In this document: one piece after another, positions 25,704-35,226 of the stretch
Position numbering within the stretch: the stretch's first letter is position 1
Layout: each line of letters opens with the position of its first letter
DNA from: a virus
Strand: one strand, 5' to 3'
Length of the DNA: 64,000 nt
IMG/VR virus record: IMGVR_UViG_3300033153_010210
Location: 1-64,000 of that record
The notes under the pieces: model-generated
Told to the model about the DNA's origin: nothing
Database searches by the model: none
What the model saw: only the letters and a program-made list of their open reading frames with translations
Program-made: the position numbers and the translations under genes

Positions 25704-26438
25704 ATGGCCATACTTTCAATTCCCGATAATATTTATGAAAGAATTTTAACTTGTATTGGGTATCCGATTATAAGTGAATCGGATATGGGGCTTACTAAAG
25801 ATCAGATTTTAGACTTACTTATTCTCCCCCCTTTAAAAAATGTTTACTATAAATGGTTTCCAATACTTGAGAGAGAGGATTATAGCACTTCTGCTTCTTT
25901 TGAAATAGATTTTCCAGATGAACAAACCTTTGGGGTAGTTGATATTCGTCTTGTATGGCAAGGAGTTGGAGGAGCGGGTAGAACGGGTAATCCGCTTCTT
26001 GACCAATTTAATATCAGAATAAAAGGGCAAACTCGTAATAAATGGAATACAGGAAACGATTACGGGTATACTCAAGTTTATTACGCTGAACAGGCGTATA
26101 GCAGAGCAAGAATTCAAAATGTTAAAGCTTTAAAACAATGGGTAGATTATACAAATAGAAAAGTGAAGGGGTATACGAATGCTATCGGAAAAATATCTAT
26201 TACCTGGGCTAAATGGGCAAATGATTGGAGCGGTGTACAATTCAAATTTGAAGAAGATGTTATCAAACTTTGTCAATCTTATGTACTTGGATATTTTGGA
26301 AGATTATTAAATCAAGGAACCGGTGATTTACCGACTGAGCTTACTGGAGATGATATGATAAGCAGGAGTGAAGATTTAGAAGAACAAATTATAGAAAAAT
26401 TTAAACAATATAGCAAGGTTGTTATTTTGAGAGGATAG
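25704..26438 (+). CDS. Probable virion structural (neck/head-tail) protein
   Basis: A protein of 244 residues with an N-terminal helical part (LTKDQILDLLILPPLKNVYYKWFP), beta-strands in the middle and a helical acidic C-terminus. ATG at 25704 follows AAAGGAG (25687-25693). The short N-terminal extension from TTG at 25695 is unlikely. The helical start is typical of connector/neck proteins, and the position after the capsid gene fits, but I cannot match it to a specific T4 protein. Confidence 0.6.
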   Translation: MAILSIPDNIYERILTCIGYPIISESDMGLTKDQILDLLILPPLKNVYYKWFPILEREDYSTSASFEIDFPDEQTFGVVDIRLVWQGVGGAGRTGNPLLDQFNIRIKGQTRNKWNTGNDYGYTQVYYAEQAYSRARIQNVKALKQWVDYTNRKVKGYTNAIGKISITWAKWANDWSGVQFKFEEDVIKLCQSYVLGYFGRLLNQGTGDLPTELTGDDMISRSEDLEEQIIEKFKQYSKVVILRG

Positions 26439-26514
26439 TGTGATAAGAATACTTGAAGTTAAGACAAACAGAGTAATTTTAAATTATTAAAATTAGAGAA
26501 AAAAGTTAGTTGAT

Positions 26515-27213
26515 ATGGGAGATTATACTATTAAAGAAGTACTTCAAATTACAGATAAATATTATCCAAATAGATTTACATATAAAGAACGTGATGTAGT
26601 AAAACGTATTGTTATAAAAGAAGTGAAAGAAGTACAACGACATGATATTCCTGGAGGCCCGAGAGTATATACGAAATATGTTATTGAAAGCAAATCATGG
26701 CCACAGTATTATCCTTATTTTACTAGAACAGATAGCAGAGGTAGACGTAGACGCTATCAAAGAAGTGTAGCTCATTATTATGATGTAATATTCGAAACGG
26801 ATAGATTGAGCTTAAATACTAAGAAATGGGTGGGTAGAGTTGGCAGTGGAAAAAAGTGGAATGCTAGACCGCCACAATCGCAAATAAAAAGTTTATATCC
26901 TGAAACAAGGGAAAAATTTAGAAGAAGGGCTAGAGGTAATCAACAAGAATATAAGAGACTTGTAGAAAGACATAAAAGAAGTGCACCGTATCTTGATGTA
27001 GGCGATTATAATAGTAGAGTAAATGGAATTATGGGGGATTTTTGTTTTAGACAAGCTTGGGCATATTACACTCATGGCCATCTATTTGGAAGACAATATT
27101 ATGGTAACGTACCTTCTTCAATTACAAATCCTAACGCTATTGTTTTTTTCGATAAACATCAATTAAATGTAATTGACCAACTTATGAGAAGAGGGATCTT
27201 AAAAGATGATTAA
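26515..27213 (+). CDS. Hypothetical basic protein, probable virion component
   Basis: A protein of 232 residues, strongly basic and Tyr/Arg-rich (RTDSRGRRRRYQRS, REKFRRRARG), with an aromatic middle region (WAYYTHGHLFGRQYYG). No ribosome site is obvious directly before the ATG. It overlaps the next gene by 8 bases. No known family. Its late position suggests a virion protein that may touch DNA. Confidence 0.6.
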   Translation: MGDYTIKEVLQITDKYYPNRFTYKERDVVKRIVIKEVKEVQRHDIPGGPRVYTKYVIESKSWPQYYPYFTRTDSRGRRRRYQRSVAHYYDVIFETDRLSLNTKKWVGRVGSGKKWNARPPQSQIKSLYPETREKFRRRARGNQQEYKRLVERHKRSAPYLDVGDYNSRVNGIMGDFCFRQAWAYYTHGHLFGRQYYGNVPSSITNPNAIVFFDKHQLNVIDQLMRRGILKDD

Positions 27214-27718
27214 GATTATAAATTTTAAAGAAAAGATTTATGGAAATATGGCAATAGTTTTCCATAGAACTAGCGTTTCAGATTTAGTAAATAAAGTTTT
27301 TACAAGTGGATTTAAACCTGGTACAGGAGATAAATATGGAAGAGGATTTTATGCTACTTATGAACTTGAGTCACAAGAGCGACCAGAAATGAAGAAATAT
27401 GGAACCTGGAAAAATGGAACTTGGAGAAATGGAGTCTGAAAAGACGGAACCTGGAAAAAAGGAATCTGGAAAGATGGGATTTGGGAAGACGGAGCTTGGG
27501 AAGGCGGGCAATGGGAAAAAGGAGTTTGGAAAAAAGGTACCTGGGAAAATGGGATTTGGGAGTATGGAACTTGGGAAAATGGAGATTGGAAAGATGGAAT
27601 TTGGGAAAGTGGGGTGTGGAAAGGTGGAAAGATATGGAACCCTCAAACAAAAAAATATCAGTATAGTGACAAAAACCCTTATGATTGCGAATGGAGCTTG
27701 AGTTATTATAAAAGATAA
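27206..27718 (+). pseudogene. ART-like N-terminus fused to GxWxx repeats, interrupted by TGA
   Basis: The N-terminus carries FHRTS (residues 19-23) and KYGRGFYATY (43-52). These resemble the HGT and YGKGIY motifs that form the NAD site of PARP-like ADP-ribosyltransferases, and a known phage protein type with the same start. After only about 65 residues it switches to GTWKN repeats. At 27437-27439 a TGA replaces the TGG expected by the repeat. The frame then continues through about 12 more repeats and the shared cap to TAA at 27718. So it is a nonsense-mutated member, or relies on readthrough. The catalytic C-terminal half of an ART domain is missing. Confidence 0.7.
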
Positions 27719-27751
27719 TAATATTTATGACATAAGGAGGGAGAGTAAAAC

Positions 27752-29044
27752 GTGATTAAAATATTTAAAAACCTGAACCTTCTTGAAAAGAAAGATCACA
27801 TTATAAGAAAAATGCCCAATTTGACTAGTGAGCAGAAGGAAGAACTAATAAACTTTTTCAATAGACACCCAAATTATGAAAATAGGGTCGATTGGAATAA
27901 GTGGAGAACTTTAACATACGAAGATTTTAAAGACATTCTTGAAATTGAATCCAAAACTCAAAGGAAGAAATCCGTTAAGACAAGAGGAATAAAAGGACTA
28001 AAAGAGGGTAAGGATTATATTCAATTGAAGAATTTGCCCGACGATATACAAGGATATATTCCTTTGAATTACGAGGCATCAAAATTTATTGCTTCTAGAT
28101 ATGTAGGAGGCATTGAAGGAAAATGGTGTACTGCATATCAAAAAACCGATAAATATTGGGAAGAATATAAAAGCTACGGGGTAATTTTTATATATTTAAT
28201 CAAAGACAATGAAAAATATGCAATAGCTGTTTATCTCGACAATAAAACTTATGAAATTTATAATAAAGATGACGATAAAATTTCTTTTATAGAAGGCATT
28301 AATATTAAATCAGATATATTAAATGATCGAAATGTTTCTCTTTTTGAAAAAGTAAGAAAAGAAATCGGTTTTGAACATTGGATTACCAAAGCTGAAATAT
28401 CAAAGGATGCTAAGTTTGAATATGGCGAATTTAGGCAAATAGTTTGGTTAGATGGGGCGTGGTATAAAGGGACTTGGTATAACGGAATTTGGAAAAATGG
28501 AATTTGGAAAAATGGAACTTGGGAAGATGGTTCTTGGAAGAGTGGAACTTGGAAGAGTGGAACTTGGAAGTTTGGAACTTGGGAAGATGGAATATGGGAA
28601 AATGGAAATTGGATAATGGGATTATGGGAAGATGGAATTTGGAAAGACGGAACTTGGAAAGATGGAACTTGGGAGGATGGAACATGGAAAAGTGGAATTT
28701 GGAACAAAGGGGGATGGACAAAAGGGATATGGGAAGACGGAATATGGAAAAATGGAATTTGGGGTGGAGGAACCTGGGAAAGTGGAATTTGGAAGGATGG
28801 ATCTTGGATTAAGGGGACGTGGATTAATGGAACTTGGGAATTTGGAACTTGGTATAACGGAATTTGGAAAAACGGAACTTGGAAAGATGGAACTTGGATT
28901 GATGGGGAATGGAAAGACGGAATCTGGAAAGATGGAGTATGGAAAGGTGGAAAAATATGGGATCCTCAAATAGAAAAATATCAATATAGTGACAAAAACC
29001 CCTATGATTGTGAATGGAGCTTAAGTTATTACAAAGAACAATAG
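27752..29044 (+). CDS. GxWxx-repeat protein, family A, member 1
   Basis: A protein of 430 residues. A helical N-terminus (MIKIFKNLNLLEKKDH...) runs to about 65. A mixed domain around 90-200 contains the conserved KWCTAYQKT (Trp125-Cys126) and YAIAVYLDNKTYEIY strands. From about 233 there are roughly 33 five-residue repeats, then the shared cap beginning GGKIWDP and ending EWSLSYYKEQ. WCTA-type domains recur in uncharacterised phage proteins, with function unknown. GTG start behind GGAGGGAG, aligned with its paralogues. It may be virion-associated, as discussed in the findings. Confidence 0.85.
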   Translation: MIKIFKNLNLLEKKDHIIRKMPNLTSEQKEELINFFNRHPNYENRVDWNKWRTLTYEDFKDILEIESKTQRKKSVKTRGIKGLKEGKDYIQLKNLPDDIQGYIPLNYEASKFIASRYVGGIEGKWCTAYQKTDKYWEEYKSYGVIFIYLIKDNEKYAIAVYLDNKTYEIYNKDDDKISFIEGINIKSDILNDRNVSLFEKVRKEIGFEHWITKAEISKDAKFEYGEFRQIVWLDGAWYKGTWYNGIWKNGIWKNGTWEDGSWKSGTWKSGTWKFGTWEDGIWENGNWIMGLWEDGIWKDGTWKDGTWEDGTWKSGIWNKGGWTKGIWEDGIWKNGIWGGGTWESGIWKDGSWIKGTWINGTWEFGTWYNGIWKNGTWKDGTWIDGEWKDGIWKDGVWKGGKIWDPQIEKYQYSDKNPYDCEWSLSYYKEQ

Positions 29045-29076
29045 TATTTATATTATAAAGATGGTGGTTGAGGGGC

Positions 29077-30354
29077 ATGATCAAAATATTTAAAAATTTA
29101 AACTTACTTGAAAAAAAAGATCATATTATAAGAAAAATACCTAATTTGACTAATGAGCAGAAGGAGGAGCTGATAAACTTTTTCGATAAACACCCAAATT
29201 ACGAAAATAGAATTGATTGGAACAGGTGGAGGACTTTAACATACGAAGATTTTAAGGGTATTCTTGAAATTGAATCAAAGACTCAGAAAAAAAAATCCGT
29301 TAAGATAAGTGGAATAAAAGGACTAAAAGAGGGTGAGGATTATATTCAACTGAAAGGGTTGCCCGATGATACGCAAGGATACATACCTCTAAATTACGAG
29401 GCTTCAAAATTTATTGCTTCTAGATATGTAGGGGGTATCGAGGGGAGATGGTGTACAGCATATCAAAAAACTAGGGAATATTGGGAAAAATATACAAGTG
29501 AGAATATAATCTTAATTTATTTGATTAATAATAATACAAAATATGCAATAGCCGTTTATCCAAATAATAAAACTCATAAAATTTATGATAGTGATGACAA
29601 CAAAATTTCTTATATTCCCGGTATTGATATTAACCGAGATATATTAAATAAAAGAAACATTTCTATTTTTGAAAAAATAAGAAGAGAAGTTGAAGACTAT
29701 AAGCATTGGATTCATAAAGCTGAAATATCAAGAGACGCTAGATTCGAAATTGATAAAACAAATCAAGTAATTTGGTACAAAGGGACTTGGGTAGATGGGG
29801 TATGGGAAAGGGGAACTTGGATTAATGGGATTTGGTTTGATGGTTATTGGGCAAAAGGAGCTTGGAAGAATGGAATTTGGAGAGGGGGAACTTGGGAAAA
29901 AGGAACTTGGGAAGACGGAACCTGGGAAAAAGGAATTTGGTATGGCGGGACTTGGAAAGATGGAATTTGGGAACATGGAACTTGGAAAGATGGAACTTGG
30001 AAATATGGAACCTGGAAAAATGGAGTTTGGGAAAGTGGAACTTGGAAAGATGGAGTCTGGAAAAGCGGAACCTGGAAAAATGGAGCCTGGGAAAGCGGAA
30101 CTTGGAAAGATGGAACCTGGAAGCTTGGAATCTGGGAACTTGGGACTTGGATTAATGGAACCTGGGAGTCTGGAACTTGGGAATATGGAACCTGGAAAGA
30201 TGGAGTCTGGGAAGGTGGGGATTGGGACGATGGAAATTGGGAAAAGGGAGTATGGAAAGGTGGAAGGATATGGAATCCAGAAACAGGAAAATATCAATAT
30301 AGCGATAAGAACCCAAACGAATGTGAATGGAGCTTAAGTTATTACAAAAGATAA
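29077..30354 (+). CDS. GxWxx-repeat protein, family A, member 2
   Basis: A protein of 425 residues with the full family A N-terminal region and about 32 repeats, including a segment KLGIWELGTW shared with two family B genes. ATG at 29077 is chosen by alignment with the MIKIFKNLN start of the other members and the GGTGG at 29063-29067. An earlier in-frame TTG at 29068 is less likely. It ends in the common cap (GGRIWNPETGKYQYSDKNP). The stretch before the cap (GGDWDDGNWEKGVW) is nearly identical to member 6. Confidence 0.85.
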   Translation: MIKIFKNLNLLEKKDHIIRKIPNLTNEQKEELINFFDKHPNYENRIDWNRWRTLTYEDFKGILEIESKTQKKKSVKISGIKGLKEGEDYIQLKGLPDDTQGYIPLNYEASKFIASRYVGGIEGRWCTAYQKTREYWEKYTSENIILIYLINNNTKYAIAVYPNNKTHKIYDSDDNKISYIPGIDINRDILNKRNISIFEKIRREVEDYKHWIHKAEISRDARFEIDKTNQVIWYKGTWVDGVWERGTWINGIWFDGYWAKGAWKNGIWRGGTWEKGTWEDGTWEKGIWYGGTWKDGIWEHGTWKDGTWKYGTWKNGVWESGTWKDGVWKSGTWKNGAWESGTWKDGTWKLGIWELGTWINGTWESGTWEYGTWKDGVWEGGDWDDGNWEKGVWKGGRIWNPETGKYQYSDKNPNECEWSLSYYKR

Positions 30355-30373
30355 TAATATGGGGGAGTAAAAC

Positions 30374-31516
30374 GTGATTAAAATATTTAAAAATCTGAAC
30401 CTTCTTGAAAAAAAAGATCACATTATAAGAAAAATACCTAATTTGACTAGTGAACAGAAGGAGGAGCTAATAAATTTTTTCAATAAACACCCAAATTACG
30501 AGAACAGAATTGATTGGAATAAGTGGAAAACTTTAACATACGAAGATTTTAAAGACATTCTAGGGATTGAATCTAAGACTCAAAGGAAAAAATCCGTTAA
30601 GATAAGTGGAATAAAAGGATTAAAAGAGGGCGAGGATTATATTCAATTGAAGAATTTGCCTGACGATACGCAAGGATATATCCCTTTGAATTACGAGGCT
30701 TCAAAATTTATTGCTTCTAGATATGTAGGGGGTATCGAGGGGAAATGGTGTACAGCATACCAAAAAACTAGGGAATATTGGGAAGAATATAAAAGTGATA
30801 GGATAATTTTTATATATTTAATCAAAGACAATGAAAAATATGCAATAGCCGTTTATCCTGACAATAGAACTTATGAAGTTTATGATAAAAATGATAACAA
30901 AATTTCTTATATTCCCGGTATTGATATTAAACGAGATATATTAAATAAAAAAAATATTTCTATTTTTGAAAAAATAAAAAGAGAAGTTGAAGACTACAAG
31001 CATTGGATTTATAAAGTTAAAATATCAAAAGACGCTAGATTTGAAATTGATAAGACGAATCGGGTATTTTGGTATGAAGGGACTTGGATAGATGAGGTAT
31101 GGGAAAGTGGAACCTGGAAAGATGGAACTTGGCTTGATGGTTATTGGACAGATGGAACTTGGGAGAATGGAACCTGGGAAAATGGTACTTGGGAATATGG
31201 AATCTGGGAAAATGGGGTTTGGAAAGACGGAATTTGGAAAGATGGAACTTGGTTGAAGGGGGTTTGGAAAGAGGGAATTTGGAAAAATGGAGTTTGGGAA
31301 AATGGAACTTGGGAAGATGGGACATGGGAGGATGGGTTTTGGGAAAATGGAATCTGGAAAGATGGAACTTGGAAAGATGGAACTTGGAAGGATGGAATCT
31401 GGAAAGACGGAGTGTGGAAAGGTGGAAAGATATGGAACCCTCAAACAAAAAAATATCAGTATAGTAACAAAAACCCCTATGATTGTGAATGGGGTTTAAG
31501 CTATTACAAGAAATAA
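30374..31516 (+). CDS. GxWxx-repeat protein, family A, member 3
   Basis: A protein of 380 residues. The family A N-terminal domain is complete with KWCTAYQKT. The repeat block is shorter (about 23 units), and its second unit reads DEVW instead of DGVW. It ends in the common cap. GTG start behind GGGGGAG, only 19 bases after the previous stop, so the array is probably one transcript. Confidence 0.85.
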   Translation: MIKIFKNLNLLEKKDHIIRKIPNLTSEQKEELINFFNKHPNYENRIDWNKWKTLTYEDFKDILGIESKTQRKKSVKISGIKGLKEGEDYIQLKNLPDDTQGYIPLNYEASKFIASRYVGGIEGKWCTAYQKTREYWEEYKSDRIIFIYLIKDNEKYAIAVYPDNRTYEVYDKNDNKISYIPGIDIKRDILNKKNISIFEKIKREVEDYKHWIYKVKISKDARFEIDKTNRVFWYEGTWIDEVWESGTWKDGTWLDGYWTDGTWENGTWENGTWEYGIWENGVWKDGIWKDGTWLKGVWKEGIWKNGVWENGTWEDGTWEDGFWENGIWKDGTWKDGTWKDGIWKDGVWKGGKIWNPQTKKYQYSNKNPYDCEWGLSYYKK

Positions 31517-31552
31517 TAATACTTATATTATAAAAATGGGGGGTTGAGGGGC

Positions 31553-32341
31553 ATGATCAAAATATTTAAAAATTTGAACCTTCTTGAAAAAAAAGATCAC
31601 ATTATAAGAAAAATGCCCAATTTAACTAGTGAACAGAAGGAAGAAATAATAAATTTTTTTAATAAGTGTCCAAATTACGAGAATGGAATTGATTGGAACG
31701 AGTGGGAAACTTTAATATATGAAGATTTTAAGAATATTCTTAAAATTGATCCCAGAATTCAAGGAAGGGAATTTGTTAAAATAAGCGGAATAAAAGAATT
31801 AAAGAGGGGTGATGATTATATTCAATTGAAGAAAGCCCCTAATAATGTGCAAGAATACACCCCCTTAGATTATAAAGCGTCAAAATTTATTATTTCTGAA
31901 AAAGAAATCGGTTTTGAGCATTGGATTACCAAAGCTGAAATATTAAAGGAGGCTAAATTTAAATTTGATGGGCCTACACAAATAATTTGGTTAAGTGGAA
32001 CTTGGAAAAACGGAACTTGGAAAAACGGAACTTGGAAGGATGGGATTTGGGAAAACGGAACCTGGCAAACTGGAACTTGGGAAAATGGAACTTGGAAAAA
32101 CGGAACTTGGGAAGACGGAATTTGGAAAAATGGAACTTGGAAATTTGGAACTTGGAAAGGTGGGGTTTGGAATGATGGGATTTGGGTAATGGGAATTTGG
32201 AAAGATGGAAATTGGAAAGATGGAGCATGGAAAGGCGGGGAGATATGGAATCTAGAAACAAGAAAATATGAATATAGCGATAAAAACCCATACGAATGTG
32301 AATGGAGTTTAAGTTATAGAAAGTTTCCATATCAATATTAA
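31553..32341 (+). CDS. GxWxx-repeat protein, family A, member 4, internally deleted
   Basis: A protein of 262 residues. It keeps the helical N-terminus to about residue 110 (ASKFI), then jumps to EIGFEHWITKAEI. That omits about 95 residues including the WCTA domain that all other family A members have. The junction region matches member 1 best. About 16 repeats and the common cap follow. The frame is intact, so a shortened protein is made. ATG at 31553 is chosen by alignment with MIKIFKNLN. Confidence 0.85.
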   Translation: MIKIFKNLNLLEKKDHIIRKMPNLTSEQKEEIINFFNKCPNYENGIDWNEWETLIYEDFKNILKIDPRIQGREFVKISGIKELKRGDDYIQLKKAPNNVQEYTPLDYKASKFIISEKEIGFEHWITKAEILKEAKFKFDGPTQIIWLSGTWKNGTWKNGTWKDGIWENGTWQTGTWENGTWKNGTWEDGIWKNGTWKFGTWKGGVWNDGIWVMGIWKDGNWKDGAWKGGEIWNLETRKYEYSDKNPYECEWSLSYRKFPYQY

Positions 32342-32354
32342 AAAGAGGTGTGTT

Positions 32355-32588
32355 GTGGAAATAATAAATGAAGAAGAATTTAGAATAGATTATAGCAATT
32401 TTTATATAGCATATAATAAAACTCAAGATTTATGGTATGCACGACATGAGAATGAAGATTTATATGAAGAAGATGTTATTATTGATATAGAAAATTTAAA
32501 AGATGAACCGGTGGAGCTATTTGATGGCTTTATACTTGATATACAAGAATTTAAAGAAATAGAGGGGCTAAAAAATACGATCATTTAG
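32355..32588 (+). CDS. Small acidic hypothetical protein
   Basis: A protein of 77 residues, strongly acidic, starting at GTG behind GAGGTG. It interrupts the repeat array between family A members 4 and 5 and has no repeats itself. The sequence (YSNFYIAYNKTQDLWYARHENEDLY) looks folded rather than random. Function unknown. Confidence 0.6.
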   Translation: MEIINEEEFRIDYSNFYIAYNKTQDLWYARHENEDLYEEDVIIDIENLKDEPVELFDGFILDIQEFKEIEGLKNTII

Positions 32589-32672
32589 TACTAAGATATG
32601 AAAAGATAGATTAAGATGATGCTTGGTTAGAAAAATGATTACAATTTTTGAATTTTAAGAAAAAACTTATAG

Positions 32673-32696
32673 AGTTTAAGTTATAATAAAAAATAG
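32673..32696 (+). pseudogene. Remnant of a repeat-gene 3' end
   Basis: Encodes SLSYNKK then TAG, matching the final residues (SLSYYKK or SLSYRK) of the repeat proteins, in otherwise non-coding sequence before member 5. The match is short. It suggests that a repeat gene once ended here. The rest of 32589-32721 holds TACTAAGA (32589-32596), a weak variant of the late box, and nothing else recognisable. Confidence 0.4.
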
Positions 32697-32721
32697 ATTA
32701 GAGAGATATGCGGTATAAAAG

Positions 32722-33954
32722 ATGGTTAGAATATTCAAAAATTTAAATTTATTCGAAAAGAAAGATCATATTATAAGAAAAATGCCCAATTTGACTAGTG
32801 AACAAAAAGAAGAGCTGATAAATTTCTTTAGTAGGCATCCTAACTATGAAAATAGAATTGATTGGAATAAGTGGAAAACTTTAACATACGAAGATTTTAA
32901 AGACATTCTAGGAATTGAATCAAAGACTCAAAGAAAGAAATCTGTTAAGATAAGTGGAATAAAAGGATTAAAAGAGGGCAAGGATTATATTCAACTGAAA
33001 GGGTTGCCTGACGATATGCAAGGATACATTCCTTTAAACTATGAGGCATCAAAATTTATTGCCTCTAAATATGTAGGAGGCATCAAAGGAAAATGGTGCA
33101 CAGCATATCGAAAAAGTAAGGAATATTGGGAAAAATATACAAGTAAGAGTATAATCTTAATTTATTTGATTGGTAATAATACAAAATATGCAATATCCGT
33201 TTATCTAGATAATAGAACTTATGAAATTTATGATAGTAAGGATAACAAAATTTCTTATATTCCCGGTATTGATATTAAACGAGATATATTAAATAAAAGA
33301 AATATTTTTATTTTTGAAAAAATAAGAAGAGAAGTTGAAGACTACAAGCATTGGATTTATAAAGTTAAAATATTAAAAGGCGCTAGATTTGAAATTGATA
33401 AGACAAATCAAGTAATTTGGTATAAAGGAATTTGGATAGATGGAGTATGGGAAAGGGGAACTTGGGTTAATGGAGTTTGGCTTGATGGTTATTGGACAGA
33501 TGGAACTTGGGAAGACGGAACTTGGAAAGAGGGGACTTGGGAAAAGGGAACCTGGAAAGACGGAACCTGGGAAAAAGGAATTTGGTATGGCGGGATTTGG
33601 AAAGATGGGATCTGGGAATTTGGAACTTGGAAAGATGGAACTTGGAAAGGGGGGACTTGGGAAAAGGGTACTTGGGAAGACGGAACTTGGGAAGATGGCT
33701 TCTGGGAAAACGGAACTTGGGAAGATGGGACTTGGCTGGAGGGGGTTTGGAAAGATGGAACTTGGGAAGACGGAACTTGGGAAGATGGAACTTGGAAATA
33801 TGGAGTCTGGGAAGGTGGAGTTTGGAAAGATGGAATTTGGGAAAGTGGAGTGTGGGAAGGTGGAAAGATATGGAACCTGAAAACAAAAAAATATAAATAT
33901 AGCGATAAGAACCCATACGAATGTGAATGGAGTTTGAGTTATTACAAAAGATAA
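32722..33954 (+). CDS. GxWxx-repeat protein, family A, member 5
   Basis: A protein of 410 residues starting MVRIFKNLNLFEKKD. Full family A N-terminal region with KWCTAYRKS, about 29 repeats rich in EDGTW and EKGTW, and the common cap. It lacks a strong ribosome site (only GAGAGAT upstream). It follows a gap that carries the remnant of another repeat gene. Confidence 0.83.
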   Translation: MVRIFKNLNLFEKKDHIIRKMPNLTSEQKEELINFFSRHPNYENRIDWNKWKTLTYEDFKDILGIESKTQRKKSVKISGIKGLKEGKDYIQLKGLPDDMQGYIPLNYEASKFIASKYVGGIKGKWCTAYRKSKEYWEKYTSKSIILIYLIGNNTKYAISVYLDNRTYEIYDSKDNKISYIPGIDIKRDILNKRNIFIFEKIRREVEDYKHWIYKVKILKGARFEIDKTNQVIWYKGIWIDGVWERGTWVNGVWLDGYWTDGTWEDGTWKEGTWEKGTWKDGTWEKGIWYGGIWKDGIWEFGTWKDGTWKGGTWEKGTWEDGTWEDGFWENGTWEDGTWLEGVWKDGTWEDGTWEDGTWKYGVWEGGVWKDGIWESGVWEGGKIWNLKTKKYKYSDKNPYECEWSLSYYKR

Positions 33955-33987
33955 TAATATTTATGGCGTAAAAAGGGAGAATAAAAG

Positions 33988-35175
33988 ATGATTAGAATAT
34001 TTAAAAATTTAAACTTACTTGAAAAAAAAGATCATATTATAAGAAAGATGCCCAATTTGACTAGTGAGCAGAAGGAAGAGCTAATAAACTTTTTCAACAA
34101 ACATCCAAATTATGAAAACAGGATTGATTGGAACAAATGGAAAACTTTAACTTATGATGATTTTAAAAATGTTCTAGGGATTGAATCTAAAACTCAGAGA
34201 AAAAAATCTGTCAAAACAAAAGGAATACGGGGATTAAAGGAAGGCGAGGATTATGTTCAATTAAAAGAACTTCCAAATAATGTAGAGGCATATATTCCTT
34301 TAAATTATGAGGCTTCAAAATTTATTGCCTCCAAATATGTAGGGGGTATCGAGGGAAAATGGTGTACTGCATATCAAAAAACCGATGAGTATTGGAAGAA
34401 ATATACAAATGAGAGTATAATCTTAATTTATTTAATTAGTAATGATACAAAATATGCAATAGCCGTTTATCCAAATAATAAAACTCATAAAATTTATGAT
34501 AGTGATGATAACAAAATTTCTTATATCCCTGATATTTATATTAACCGAGATATATTAAATAAAAGAAACATTTCTATTTTTGAAAAAATAAGAAGAGAAG
34601 TTGAAGATTATAAGCATTGGGTTCATAAAGCTGAAATATCGAAAGACGCCAAATTCGAAATTGATAAGACAAATCAAGTAATTTGGTACAAAGGGGTTTG
34701 GATAGATGGATTATGGGAAAGGGGAACCTGGAAAGATGGAACTTGGGAATATGGAATCTGGAAAGATGGTATCTGGGAAAAAGGAATCTGGAAAGATGGT
34801 ATTTGGGAAGACGGAACTTGGAAATTTGGAACTTGGGTATACGGAATTTGGATAGATGGAACTTGGGAAAACGGAACTTGGAAGAAGGGAACCTGGGAAG
34901 ATGGAGTCTGGGAAACCGGAACTTGGGCGAAAGGAACTTGGGAAGATGGAATCTGGAAAGATGGGGTTTGGAAAGATGGAACCTGGGAGTCTGGAACTTG
35001 GGAATATGGAACCTGGAAAGATGGCATCTGGGAAGGTGGGGATTGGGACGATGGAAATTGGGAAAAGGGAGTATGGAAAGGTGGAAGGATATGGAGTTCA
35101 AAAACAGAAAGATATGAATATAGTGTAAAAAATCCTTATGACTGTAAATGGAGTTTAAGCTATAAAAAACGTTAG
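33988..35175 (+). CDS. GxWxx-repeat protein, family A, member 6
   Basis: A protein of 395 residues with the full N-terminal region and about 26 repeats. The last repeats before the cap (ESGTWEYGTWKDGIWEGGDW) are almost the same as in member 2, although the central repeats differ, which points to exchange between copies. ATG follows AAAAGGGAG. It is the last gene of the first array. The next unit starts at a TACTAATA box. Confidence 0.85.
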   Translation: MIRIFKNLNLLEKKDHIIRKMPNLTSEQKEELINFFNKHPNYENRIDWNKWKTLTYDDFKNVLGIESKTQRKKSVKTKGIRGLKEGEDYVQLKELPNNVEAYIPLNYEASKFIASKYVGGIEGKWCTAYQKTDEYWKKYTNESIILIYLISNDTKYAIAVYPNNKTHKIYDSDDNKISYIPDIYINRDILNKRNISIFEKIRREVEDYKHWVHKAEISKDAKFEIDKTNQVIWYKGVWIDGLWERGTWKDGTWEYGIWKDGIWEKGIWKDGIWEDGTWKFGTWVYGIWIDGTWENGTWKKGTWEDGVWETGTWAKGTWEDGIWKDGVWKDGTWESGTWEYGTWKDGIWEGGDWDDGNWEKGVWKGGRIWSSKTERYEYSVKNPYDCKWSLSYKKR

Positions 35176-35207
35176 ATTGTAAATAATTAAAGTTTTATTT
35201 GCTTAAT

Positions 35208-35215
35208 TACTAATA
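35208..35215 (+). promoter_or_regulatory. TACTAATA box
   Basis: TACTAATA followed by TAATAGAACGA and the ATG at 35227 with no clear ribosome site. The transcript leader would be only a few bases. Confidence 0.55.
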
Positions 35216-35226
35216 TAATAGAACGA

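Larger units (their letters stand above)
27402..35095 (+). repeat. First GxWxx-encoding 15-bp repeat array (7 genes)
   Basis: Within the 3' parts of seven consecutive repeat genes, 15-bp units close to GGAACTTGGAAAGAT encode G-[T/I/V]-W-[K/E]-[D/N/S]. Units differ mainly at third positions and in the last two codons. By hand I count about 15, 33, 32, 23, 16, 29 and 26 units in the successive genes. Non-repetitive N-terminal coding regions separate the blocks. Confidence 0.95.

Noticed and set aside
27437-27439. TGA as a tryptophan codon (code 4)
   Set aside because: Hundreds of other repeat Trp codons are TGG, and TGA ends several clear genes (4847, 16293, 37319), so this is a single nonsense change.
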